A stretch of DNA of 15,527 nt, from assembly GCA_029548025.1 (NCBI GenBank), contig JAKPOE010000438.1:1-15527 (forward strand), given 5' to 3'. The position numbers and the translations under genes are program-made. The notes below the pieces were generated by a model that was given only the letters and a program-made list of their open reading frames with translations, was not told the origin of the DNA and made no database searches. The DNA is from Spirochaetota bacterium. GTDB lineage: Bacteria; Spirochaetota; UBA4802; UB4802. Positions 9,161 through 15,527 of the stretch are shown in pieces. Each line of letters opens with the position of its first letter. Positions within the stretch are counted from its first letter, which is position 1.

Positions 9161-10132
9161 CTACTGCATACCTTTTTCGATGTCCGCCAATTGCTTTTTG
9201 TTTAATTTCGTGATTTCTATTATCGTCTTTTTATCAATCCCCTTTTTCAACATATTGATGGCGATATTCCTTCTTTCAATAGATATACCTTCATTAATTC
9301 CTTTTTGTATTCCCTTATCTATGCCTATGTGAATCCCTTCGTGGAATCCTTCTTTGCGAAAATCCTCTTGCATTTTTTGTATTGTCTTGGATAGCATGCT
9401 GTGCACCTCCTCTGGTTCTTCTATCGTTTCCAGTATTACTGCTGCATCATCAATTTTTCCATGTGTTTGCAAATAATGCATTAACCAATAGAACAATGTC
9501 CGTAGCATCAGTGGCTCATCGTTATAAATATGCAATAATTCCTTTATTCTGTCAACTGTTTTAAGGAACACCATGGTATCTCCTGTTTCAAATAAAAAGA
9601 CAGTTGATATAACATTCATCATTGATTCTAATGTCTTCCGTGACAACTCATTCTCAATGATAGGATAGTATTGAAATTGTGGAATATATGCAGTACATTG
9701 CTTTAAACTTTCCGGCATATCAATAAGTTCCTGTAATGACTGTGGGGCCGTCCATTTTCTGTCACCATTATAGATAAGTATAGGAAATACCACCGGTAGC
9801 TTCTTCAGCTTTTGTTTGTAGATGAGTTCCCTATAAAGTTCCATAACATAATTCAGCATCCTGAATGAAATAAATCTATCCACAGTAGATTGAAATTCAA
9901 TAAGTAAATATAGATATAACTGTCTATCTTTAAAATATAATTTATAGATGATATCTGCCTCATATTCCTTGTAATCATCATTTACATAGCTTTTATCAAT
10001 AGGCTGTGCTTTGTTGAAATTAACCTGTTTAATCCAATCCATGGCAACAAAAGATTCCAGCAACTCTTTTACAATCAATGGATTGGAGAAAAGGTATTTA
10101 TATGCCTTATCATGAATATTGTTCTGCGCCAT
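9161..10132 (-). CDS. Rpn family recombination-promoting nuclease / PD-(D/E)XK putative transposase
   Basis: This 323-residue protein opens with HDKAYKYLFSNP, the hallmark of the Rpn/Transposase_31 family (Rpn proteins are DNA endonucleases that promote recombination). The PD-(D/E)XK core is visible: Asp 60 in YEADIIYK, then YLLIEFQST with Glu 79 and Gln 81. The C-terminal 70 residues carry six glycines spaced exactly four apart, then a basic helical tail, as often seen in this family. I start at the ATG at 10132 because GAGGT lies 5 nt upstream; a TTG 21 nt further upstream is in frame but has no Shine-Dalgarno. Despite the family name no terminal inverted repeats or target duplications are visible around it, so it looks like a resident gene. 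Confidence 0.9.
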   Translation of the reverse strand: MAQNNIHDKAYKYLFSNPLIVKELLESFVAMDWIKQVNFNKAQPIDKSYVNDDYKEYEADIIYKLYFKDRQLYLYLLIEFQSTVDRFISFRMLNYVMELYRELIYKQKLKKLPVVFPILIYNGDRKWTAPQSLQELIDMPESLKQCTAYIPQFQYYPIIENELSRKTLESMMNVISTVFLFETGDTMVFLKTVDRIKELLHIYNDEPLMLRTLFYWLMHYLQTHGKIDDAAVILETIEEPEEVHSMLSKTIQKMQEDFRKEGFHEGIHIGIDKGIQKGINEGISIERRNIAINMLKKGIDKKTIIEITKLNKKQLADIEKGMQ

Positions 10133-10136
10133 AGAT

Positions 10137-10141
10137 ACCTC
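10137..10141 (-). promoter_or_regulatory. Shine-Dalgarno of the Rpn-family gene
   Basis: The reverse strand reads GAGGT and lies 4-5 nt before the ATG at 10132. It is the best ribosome-binding site for this reading frame and decides the start in favour of ATG over the upstream TTG. Confidence 0.75.
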
Positions 10142-10246
10142 AAAAGGATTCAAGTTATTAATATTGAGCTATCTATTAATACGCTTTTGCAGGAAAAAAT
10201 TAAAAGAAATGAAGAAAAAATTTGTAATTTTACTAAAAAAATACAT

Positions 10247-11884
10247 TTATTTTCGACGATTATTTTTCAACAAACTATTTAATGCATTGATTCTTTCATC
10301 GTATGGATTTAGTTGCAGTGCTTTATTGATTGCCTGTTTTGCTTTTTCATTTAATCCCAATGCAATGCAACTTTGAGCAAATTTCAACCATCCTCCATAA
10401 TAATTAGGGACTATCTTTGTTACTTCAAGAAAGCTTTTCATAGCAGTTTCATAGTCTCCTATGATAAAATGAAGTTTACCATAGCGCATGTATCCCCATG
10501 GGTTATCCGGTATATTTTTTATAACATTTCCATAAACAGTTGCAGCTTCAGGATACAACTCATTATCAGAATAATAATCGCCTTCCAGAATATCTGTAAC
10601 CCAGCAATCCCCGGCTATTTTTTTATGCATGGCAAAATCTTTTGCTTTATACCATGCTTTGTCACGCAATGCATAGGTTGCCATCAATAATTCATTCATC
10701 CATTCTTTGATAACAGGTTCATTGCGCAAAAAAATTCCCGCATCGTTTTTATTAAACCATATACTATCGCTTAAAGCTCCATTCTTTTTTTCTTCTTCAT
10801 ATAATTTTGTTCCTGGATACAATGCCACAGGGGAAACAATACAATCACCTGGTAAAATGGAAGCCAAAAGCTTTTTGGTTTTTTTTATATCATTATAATC
10901 CTCACCTTTCATTCCAACCATCAGATAAATTGATAAATATATACCCACCTTCCGTGTTATGTTTGCAGCATGTATAATGGTATCAATAGTTGTTTTTTTG
11001 TTATATAATGCTAATATTTTCTCAGAACCTGACTCAACACCATACTGTATATGCTCAAGTCCTGCCTTTTTCATCGCAATAAGCATTGACTCATCAACTG
11101 CATCAACCCTTGCCTGACAATTCCACATCATGTAAAGCTTTTTACGAATCATTTTGTACGATAGTTCCTGTACACGGTCCTTTTTTACCGTAAAATTATC
11201 ATCGCGTATGGAAAAATAGATTATGCCATATTTTCTATAAATTGTTTCCAATTCCTCAATAACATCATCAACTTCTCTGAAACGAACCTTTTTACCCCAG
11301 AAGGCGGGCGAATCACAAAAGGTACAATTGTTATAGCATCCACGTGATGTAATAATATATTTATACTGTTCGTTTACATTTATATTATATAATGTTCCAT
11401 TGAATTGTGAAGGGAAGGGGATATTGCTTACATCATTGACAGAATGCATGTTTATAATTTCATGACGTGGTGGTTTACCCTGCTCAATGTTTTTGATGAT
11501 TGCAAGCATGGCAGCCTCACCCTCACCTTCTACAATGCAATCAACCGATGGGAATCGTTGCAGTATCTCTTTATCAAGAAATGTTGCATGAGGACCGCCA
11601 AGAACAATCACACTATTGGGAAACAATATCTTTATTTTATTTACTATATAAAGAGTTATACTACGGTTATGGGTAAACAGCGAAAAACCTATAAGTTGTG
11701 GTTTTATATGAGTAATTTCTTTTATAATCTGTTCAGTACTTTTTTTTGAAAAATTTGCCAGTACAACATCATACCCGCTATTTGATAAATATGAAGCTAT
11801 TGAAACAAGACCTACAGGCAACAGGGTAACATAGTAATCATGGTAGTGCTCTTTTTCCACGCAATAGCCCAATAATATTTTCAT
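10247..11884 (-). CDS. B12-binding-domain radical SAM protein with C-terminal TPR repeats
   Basis: This protein has 545 residues. The N-terminus (1-135) has the fold signature of a cobalamin-binding Rossmann domain (LLPVGLVSIASYLSNSGYDV, IGFSLFTH, VIVLGGPHAT, CIVEGEGE). It lacks the DxHxxG motif, as do many B12-binding radical SAM proteins. The radical SAM core (about 172-380) has the cluster ligands C183, C187 and C190 in RGCYNNCTFC, and YGVESGSEKIL (281-291) supports SAM binding. After a linker, residues 440-540 form at least two or three TPR-like helical pairs (for example NPWGYMRYGKLHFIIGDYE), probably for protein contacts. Reaction and substrate are unknown; related enzymes methylate or rearrange metabolites or cofactors. 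AAGGGG lies just before the ATG. A possible TACAAT -10 (11899-11904) has no matching -35. Confidence 0.9.
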   Translation of the reverse strand: MKILLGYCVEKEHYHDYYVTLLPVGLVSIASYLSNSGYDVVLANFSKKSTEQIIKEITHIKPQLIGFSLFTHNRSITLYIVNKIKILFPNSVIVLGGPHATFLDKEILQRFPSVDCIVEGEGEAAMLAIIKNIEQGKPPRHEIINMHSVNDVSNIPFPSQFNGTLYNINVNEQYKYIITSRGCYNNCTFCDSPAFWGKKVRFREVDDVIEELETIYRKYGIIYFSIRDDNFTVKKDRVQELSYKMIRKKLYMMWNCQARVDAVDESMLIAMKKAGLEHIQYGVESGSEKILALYNKKTTIDTIIHAANITRKVGIYLSIYLMVGMKGEDYNDIKKTKKLLASILPGDCIVSPVALYPGTKLYEEEKKNGALSDSIWFNKNDAGIFLRNEPVIKEWMNELLMATYALRDKAWYKAKDFAMHKKIAGDCWVTDILEGDYYSDNELYPEAATVYGNVIKNIPDNPWGYMRYGKLHFIIGDYETAMKSFLEVTKIVPNYYGGWLKFAQSCIALGLNEKAKQAINKALQLNPYDERINALNSLLKNNRRK

Positions 11885-12026
11885 AATACCCCTTTACTAT
11901 TGTATCGCATTACTATATGATTTTCTTAAATAACAAAAAATGAAACTTCCATCACCATGCTATTTCAGAGTAGTTCACAATGGCCGGCTTATAGCCATCT
12001 ATACGTGATGAAAATATTCACGATTT

Positions 12027-12064
12027 GTCATCCCGAACCATGTCGTGAATTGGTTTCAGGATCA
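12027..12064. repeat. Imperfect palindromic repeat 1
   Basis: The left arm GTCATCCCGAACC and right arm GGTTTCAGGATCA are imperfect inverted copies around an AT-rich centre. The GTCATCCCGAA...GGATC form matches a type of dispersed intergenic palindrome I know from many bacterial genomes. It could form a hairpin on either strand. Confidence 0.5.
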
Positions 12065-12090
12065 TTTTAGAATTTAACGTTACACATGTT

Positions 12091-12115
12091 AATTCCGGGT
12101 CAAGCCCTGAATGAC
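12091..12115. repeat. Imperfect palindromic repeat 2
   Basis: ATTCCGGG and CCCTGAAT form an 8-bp stem with one mismatch around the loop TCAAG. On the reverse strand this reads GTCATTCAGGGCTTGACC..., another common short palindrome form. It lies 26 nt after repeat 1. Confidence 0.5.
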
Positions 12116-12126
12116 GGAAGTGATGT

Positions 12127-12157
12127 GTCATTCTGAGGCAAAGATGAAGAATCTCGC
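12127..12157. repeat. Dispersed-type repeat 3 (GTCATTCTGAGG...AGAATCTC)
   Basis: The segment starts with GTCATTCTGAGG and ends with AAGAATCTCGC; ATTCT and AGAAT form the inverted arms. This sequence type recurs between genes in many unrelated bacteria. It begins 15 nt upstream of the Mut7-C gene's stop codon side of the intergenic region and could serve as a transcript 3'-end structure, though no T-run follows it. Confidence 0.5.
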
Positions 12158-12171
12158 TTTTTTTGAATCAA

Positions 12172-12948
12172 TCAACTTCTCTTATTTTTTTCTGAAAGTA
12201 TGGTTTTAATCTTCTTTGTTAACCTTTCATAGTGGCTCCCTTCCCAGTATATTCTGCCACAACCCAAACATTTATAGTAAACCGTACACCACTGCAATAC
12301 ACCTATGGGAATCTTTTTCTTTTCATTATCAAAGGAATGATCATTTATCAGTAACTGTCGAACATGATTATTGCACATTATACACCTGCTGAATGGTGTA
12401 ACCATATCCCACAAATCCAGCCTGTTTAAGATCTCAACTATCTGTTTTTGAGGCAGTATATTACGCACAATAAGACCTCTATCCACAATTTTGCGCATTA
12501 AAAGCTGCCTATCACGAGTTAACAAAATCCTTTTTTGCTCTGCAGCAATCTGTGCAAGGTCTTTATCATCCCACTGCTCATTATAGAGGACATCAAAGCC
12601 AAATAACCTGAGATATTTTACCAGCTTTCGCAGATGCACATCACAAATAAATGTGGGATGACGCAGAGGATGAGGGCGTAATTGTGTAATATGGTTTATA
12701 TTAAACTGCTCAAAGACAGGGTATACGCTGATATAATCATCATTTTGTACTATGTAGTCAAATCCTACTGAAACGCCGTTTACTACAATAAGATCAATCT
12801 CAACATGGGGTACACCCAGTGATTCAACAAGATCCTTTACACTGCGCTTGCCTTTCCAGCTTACCGTGAAAGCAACCTTGCGTTTATTAGCCGGCAAAAA
12901 ATCATTCAGCTCTTCATAAAATCTGATTGTTACTGAGTATTCCTTCAC
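12172..12948 (-). CDS. Ubiquitin-like/Mut7-C RNase-type domain protein
   Basis: This is a 258-residue cytosolic protein with two parts. Residues 1-80 resemble a MoaD/ThiS-like ubiquitin fold (Ub-Mut7C). Residues 98-245 match Mut7-C, a PIN-like nuclease domain: FICDVHLRKLVKYLR with Asp 103, then WDDKD (126-130), ILLTRDRQLL with Asp 146, and a zinc ribbon with CIMC (189-192) and CLGC (227-230). The family is presumed to cleave RNA, but its targets are poorly known. The first domain does not end in Gly-Gly, so conjugation or sulfur carriage is unlikely. Translation starts at GTG, and the GTGA overlap with the transporter stop codon implies coupled translation. It is the last gene of the operon; why it accompanies a metal transporter is unclear. 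Confidence 0.87.
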   Translation of the reverse strand: MKEYSVTIRFYEELNDFLPANKRKVAFTVSWKGKRSVKDLVESLGVPHVEIDLIVVNGVSVGFDYIVQNDDYISVYPVFEQFNINHITQLRPHPLRHPTFICDVHLRKLVKYLRLFGFDVLYNEQWDDKDLAQIAAEQKRILLTRDRQLLMRKIVDRGLIVRNILPQKQIVEILNRLDLWDMVTPFSRCIMCNNHVRQLLINDHSFDNEKKKIPIGVLQWCTVYYKCLGCGRIYWEGSHYERLTKKIKTILSEKNKRS

Positions 12949-13853
12949 GTACTATTCTTTTTTGATGAGGTTTGATACGGTTCAAGATGAACCATAACAT
13001 CCAGAACCTTTGGGCCCTTATCCAGCAGTTGATATTTTACAGTACGTGCAATGTCATGTCCACTCTGAACACTCATATTGCCATCCACAAGCACATGCAG
13101 ATCAACAAAATAACCGCTGCCGCATCGCCGCGAACGTATACTGTGTACCTCCTTTACACCTTCTACACCCATAACAATTGAATCAATCTGTGATATCTGA
13201 GGTTTGGGTGCACCTTTATCAGATAGTTCCATGATAACAGGTTTCATGATATCTATGGATACCTTGATGATAAAGATTGCCACCACAACTGCGCCAAGAT
13301 GATCAAAGAAAGCCAATTTTGGGTGAATCATTGCCAGTCCTACTGCTAAAAGTGCCGGTATAGAACTTAAAGCATCCGAGCGATGGTGCCATGCGTTTGC
13401 CACCACTGACGATGAATCAATCTCCTTGCCCAGCTTTACCGTCCATCGGTATAGCAACTCTTTTGATACAATAGAAACAAACGCTGCAATAAGTGCAATC
13501 AACTCCGGACTTTTTATATCAGGTTCAAATGCTGTAACAATGCCATTATATGCAATACCAATACCAACAATAAAAAGCGCAACACCCACAAACGCAGTCA
13601 CAAGGCTTTCAATCCGTTCATGCCCGTAAGGATGATCTTCATCCGCAGGTGTTGACCAGTAACGTATTCCTATAAGTACAGCAGCATCGGTAGTAAGATC
13701 AGAAATACTGTGAACCCCATCGGCAACCATGGCCTGGCTATGACCAATAATACCGGCAACAAGTTTAAAAACAGAAAGCATGATATTTACTATCATTCCA
13801 ATCCATGTCACTTTACGGGCTACATATGCTTCATGATGTTTTTCATTAGCCAT
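12945..13853 (-). CDS. Cation diffusion facilitator family transporter
   Basis: This is a 302-residue inner-membrane divalent-metal/proton antiporter with about six membrane segments followed by a cytosolic C-terminal domain (about 210-295). Transport-site motifs are visible: D45 and H48xxxD52 in TM2 (ADGVHSISD), and H156xxxD160 in TM5 (HHRSD). The second metal site DEDHPYGH gives D71, H74 and H78, aligning with FieF site residues. Such a HxxxD/HxxxD pattern is common in zinc or iron/zinc exporters, but specificity cannot be fixed from this. The C-terminal HVLVDGNMSVQSGHDIA segment is typical of the metal-sensing domain. Its start overlaps the end of the polyferredoxin gene by 8 nt, with GGGAG 6 nt before the ATG. 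Neighbouring redox genes hint at iron or Fe-S related metal handling. Confidence 0.93.
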   Translation of the reverse strand: MANEKHHEAYVARKVTWIGMIVNIMLSVFKLVAGIIGHSQAMVADGVHSISDLTTDAAVLIGIRYWSTPADEDHPYGHERIESLVTAFVGVALFIVGIGIAYNGIVTAFEPDIKSPELIALIAAFVSIVSKELLYRWTVKLGKEIDSSSVVANAWHHRSDALSSIPALLAVGLAMIHPKLAFFDHLGAVVVAIFIIKVSIDIMKPVIMELSDKGAPKPQISQIDSIVMGVEGVKEVHSIRSRRCGSGYFVDLHVLVDGNMSVQSGHDIARTVKYQLLDKGPKVLDVMVHLEPYQTSSKKNST

Positions 13854-15339
13854 AACTATCTCCCATAGTCAGTTTTGGTTTTCGCACCATTATAGCACCG
13901 CCTCCTGAAACAGGGCAGCGGTTTTCACAAATGCCACACCCTATACACAGCTCTGTATGTACAACAGGCAATAGCACTTCAACTGCCTCCCCTTTTTTAT
14001 TGGTAATAACCTTCCTGTCAAGCGTTATTGCTTTGTTTTGAACAGGGCAAACCTCTTCACAAACAATACAATTTGTGCTTTCTGACCATGGTATGCACAA
14101 ATCTTTTATAATATAAGCAGTGCCTATAACAAATGTTTGTTTTTTTGCAAGCGATAGTTTCTGTATAGCACCTGTTGGACATATAGTGCCACACCGTGTA
14201 CAGGAAAAATCACAGTATCCAATCCGCGAAACAAGTCGGGGCGTAAACATTCCATAAAACCCTGCTTCAATCATGCATGGGTGTAATGCGTTGGTAGGAC
14301 ACACATTCATACACTGGCCGCAGCGTATGCATGCATTGCAAAAGTCAGATTCTGGAAGTGCACCGGGGGGCCTGATAATATAACTTTCATGCGATGCAGC
14401 AAATAGTGTTAAGCGTGTTGAAGCAATCATTAACGATGAACCAGCAACAACAAGCAAATCTTTTCGTGTTATCCCCTGTGCCGGATGAGCAATGCTTTTT
14501 GATTTATAAGGCGGAAGAAACCTGAACTGTATTGCACCATAGTTGCAATGCTTTAAACAATCAAAACATTTGATACATTCATGTTCTATCGTTCCCGTAC
14601 CATCGCTGGATAGTGCTCCCATGCGGCAACCTTTTACACATGCACCACAATGAACACATTTATCAGCATCTACCGTTCGTCGTAATAAACTGAAATGTGA
14701 TAGCAGCGCATAGATAGCACCTAACGGACATAACACCCTGCACCAGAATCGCTTAAAAAACAATGACAATGCTAAAATCCCAATAAAAATAATCGCTGGC
14801 CATATCCAGTTATAGTAATAAAACGGGTAATCGCGTGCAGCATATCCTGGCAAAACCCACGACAATGGCTCTGACCCCAAATATGAAATAAATGGATAAA
14901 GAAATAATTCATATCCTCTATATGCGATAGTTATTGGATCACTATAACCTGTTGCATTAAATCCCAGAAATGCTATCAGCAGTGTTGCTAAAAGTATCAG
15001 AATCTTAATTCGCGTTATTTTTTTAAGCTGTTTATTTTTTGCTTTTGTCTCTATCACTGTATCAGAAGCATCAATGGTAGCGCCTAAAGGACAAATCCAT
15101 CCGCAGAAAAATCTTCCAAACAATACTGTCAGCAACGCAATAGCAATTCCCAGAAATGCATATTTCAGCGTATGACCTGTAATAGAGCCAATGAAAATTG
15201 AATATATGGATAGTGAAGGATACAATCCATATCTAACATCAGATAAGGGATCATGCAGATAAACAATGCTGCCAACAAAAATAAGCCAAAAAGCCAATTG
15301 AATTATAGCTCTGAATAATGACCAGTGCTTTGATTTCAT
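13846..15339 (-). CDS. Membrane polyferredoxin: NapH-like and NapG/MauM-like domains fused
   Basis: This is a 497-residue electron-transfer protein. The N-terminal half is NapH/NosR-like: membrane segments at about 11-28, 45-73, 110-130 and 176-196, with paired motifs FCGWICPLGA (78-87) and FWCRVLCPLGA (198-208), then two 4Fe-4S motifs CVHCGACVKGC (228-238) and CIKCFDCLKHC (255-265). Residues 290-314 start with TRKDLL and continue as a hydrophobic segment, like a NapG-type Tat signal with the first Arg changed to Thr. The C-terminal half resembles NapG/MauM, with motifs CNACIRCGQCMNVCP (334-348), CDFSCTRCGTICP (376-388), CIVCEEVCP (424-432) and CIGCGICENRCP (465-476). It likely moves electrons between quinol or cytosolic donors and an unknown acceptor. 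Its ATG overlaps the DUF362 stop (ATGA). No nitrate reductase gene is present here. Confidence 0.9.
   Translation of the reverse strand: MKSKHWSLFRAIIQLAFWLIFVGSIVYLHDPLSDVRYGLYPSLSIYSIFIGSITGHTLKYAFLGIAIALLTVLFGRFFCGWICPLGATIDASDTVIETKAKNKQLKKITRIKILILLATLLIAFLGFNATGYSDPITIAYRGYELFLYPFISYLGSEPLSWVLPGYAARDYPFYYYNWIWPAIIFIGILALSLFFKRFWCRVLCPLGAIYALLSHFSLLRRTVDADKCVHCGACVKGCRMGALSSDGTGTIEHECIKCFDCLKHCNYGAIQFRFLPPYKSKSIAHPAQGITRKDLLVVAGSSLMIASTRLTLFAASHESYIIRPPGALPESDFCNACIRCGQCMNVCPTNALHPCMIEAGFYGMFTPRLVSRIGYCDFSCTRCGTICPTGAIQKLSLAKKQTFVIGTAYIIKDLCIPWSESTNCIVCEEVCPVQNKAITLDRKVITNKKGEAVEVLLPVVHTELCIGCGICENRCPVSGGGAIMVRKPKLTMGDSYG
13860..13864 (-). promoter_or_regulatory. Shine-Dalgarno of the cation transporter, inside the upstream gene
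   Basis: The reverse strand reads GGGAG, 6 nt before the ATG at 13853 and within the last codons of the polyferredoxin gene. It supports independent initiation despite the 8-nt overlap. Confidence 0.65.
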
Positions 15340-15527
15340 ACGGTTTTTGTTATAACAGAATATGTGTTAACATTAATGCTTCCCATCCCGGCATTTGAAG
15401 CCAGACTTAAATAACCAATAGATGAAGGCTCTATCCCAAAAAGATAGTGGGCAGTATATGTATCCACCATAACAGGATTGATTCCAAATATAATTGTTTT
15501 TGTTTCTTTTATATCTTCGGGACCTCC
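15336..15527 (-). CDS. DUF362 domain-containing protein, C-terminal fragment (cut by window edge)
   Basis: The last 63 codons of a gene enter from the right edge and end in TGA, with no start inside the window. The segment NPVMVDTYTAHYLFGIEPSS and the following GYLSLASNAGMGS match the end of DUF362-family proteins, which often sit next to ferredoxin-type genes and commonly carry Fe-S motifs upstream of this part. The stop overlaps the polyferredoxin start by 4 nt (ATGA), so the two are translationally coupled. The rest of the protein, its start and promoter lie outside the window. Confidence 0.8.
   Translation of the reverse strand, partial: GGPEDIKETKTIIFGINPVMVDTYTAHYLFGIEPSSIGYLSLASNAGMGSINVNTYSVITKTV

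Larger units (their letters stand above)
11885..12171. other. Non-coding intergenic stretch rich in small palindromes
   Basis: No plausible gene is seen in these 287 bases. The right half holds the three repeat-type palindromes listed separately. The left half has two small stem-loops, ATGGC/GCCAT (11980-11998) and CGTGA/TCACG (12004-12022), and a perfect 8-bp inverted repeat ATTCACGA (12016-12023) / TCGTGAAT (12043-12050) that overlaps the first repeat. No GC stem followed by a T-run was found, so I call no terminator. A possible -10 for the radical SAM gene lies at 11899-11904. Confidence 0.6.

Noticed and set aside
9161..10132. The Rpn-family gene as part of a transposon or insertion sequence
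   Set aside because: No terminal inverted repeats, target duplication or partner transposase genes are visible on either side.
10153..10153. TTG as the start of the Rpn-family gene
   Set aside because: The ATG 21 nt downstream has a good GAGGT ribosome-binding site and begins right before the conserved family N-terminus.
12091..12157. Repeats 2 and 3 as a Rho-independent terminator of the four-gene operon
   Set aside because: The stems are imperfect and no T-run follows on the transcribed strand.

Overview
The window is an AT-rich bacterial chromosome segment in which every gene I can support lies on the minus strand: five tRNA genes, nine complete protein genes and one protein gene cut by the right edge. 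Shine-Dalgarno sequences are clear before some genes (GAGGT, GGGAG, AAGGGG) and absent before others. None of the five tRNAs has an encoded CCA end. Several multi-cluster Fe-S and radical SAM proteins, a soluble multi-PAS hybrid kinase and an Rpn-type nuclease suggest an anaerobic or microaerophilic Gram-negative-type bacterium. A spirochaete-like or other environmental lineage is possible, but no universal marker gene is present and I cannot fix the phylum.

Read in the direction of transcription (right to left), the first region (15527 to 12172) is a tightly coupled operon. It holds a DUF362-family protein (only its end is present), a large polyferredoxin that joins a NapH-like membrane part to a NapG/MauM-like part, a cation diffusion facilitator, and a ubiquitin-like/Mut7-C RNase-type protein. 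Neighbouring genes overlap by 4, 8 and 4 bases. After it comes a 287-base non-coding stretch (11885-12171) with a cluster of short imperfect palindromes of the dispersed-repeat type.

The middle region (11884 to 5778) holds a B12-binding/radical SAM protein with a C-terminal TPR tail, an Rpn/PD-(D/E)XK nuclease, a compact UvrD/Rep-like helicase, and a two-gene ABC-2 exporter (ATPase then permease).

The left region starts with a tRNA-His/tRNA-Arg pair. It is followed after only 20 bases by a methyltransferase-like gene, then a transglutaminase-like gene and, 3 bases later, a 1170-residue hybrid histidine kinase. A tRNA-Lys/Leu/Gly operon follows. Promoter-like elements are visible before both tRNA groups.

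I see no CRISPR array, rRNA, insertion sequence or prophage. The most unusual items are the NapH-NapG fusion in its four-gene operon, the compact helicase, the palindrome cluster, and a methyltransferase gene that appears to be read from a tRNA promoter.
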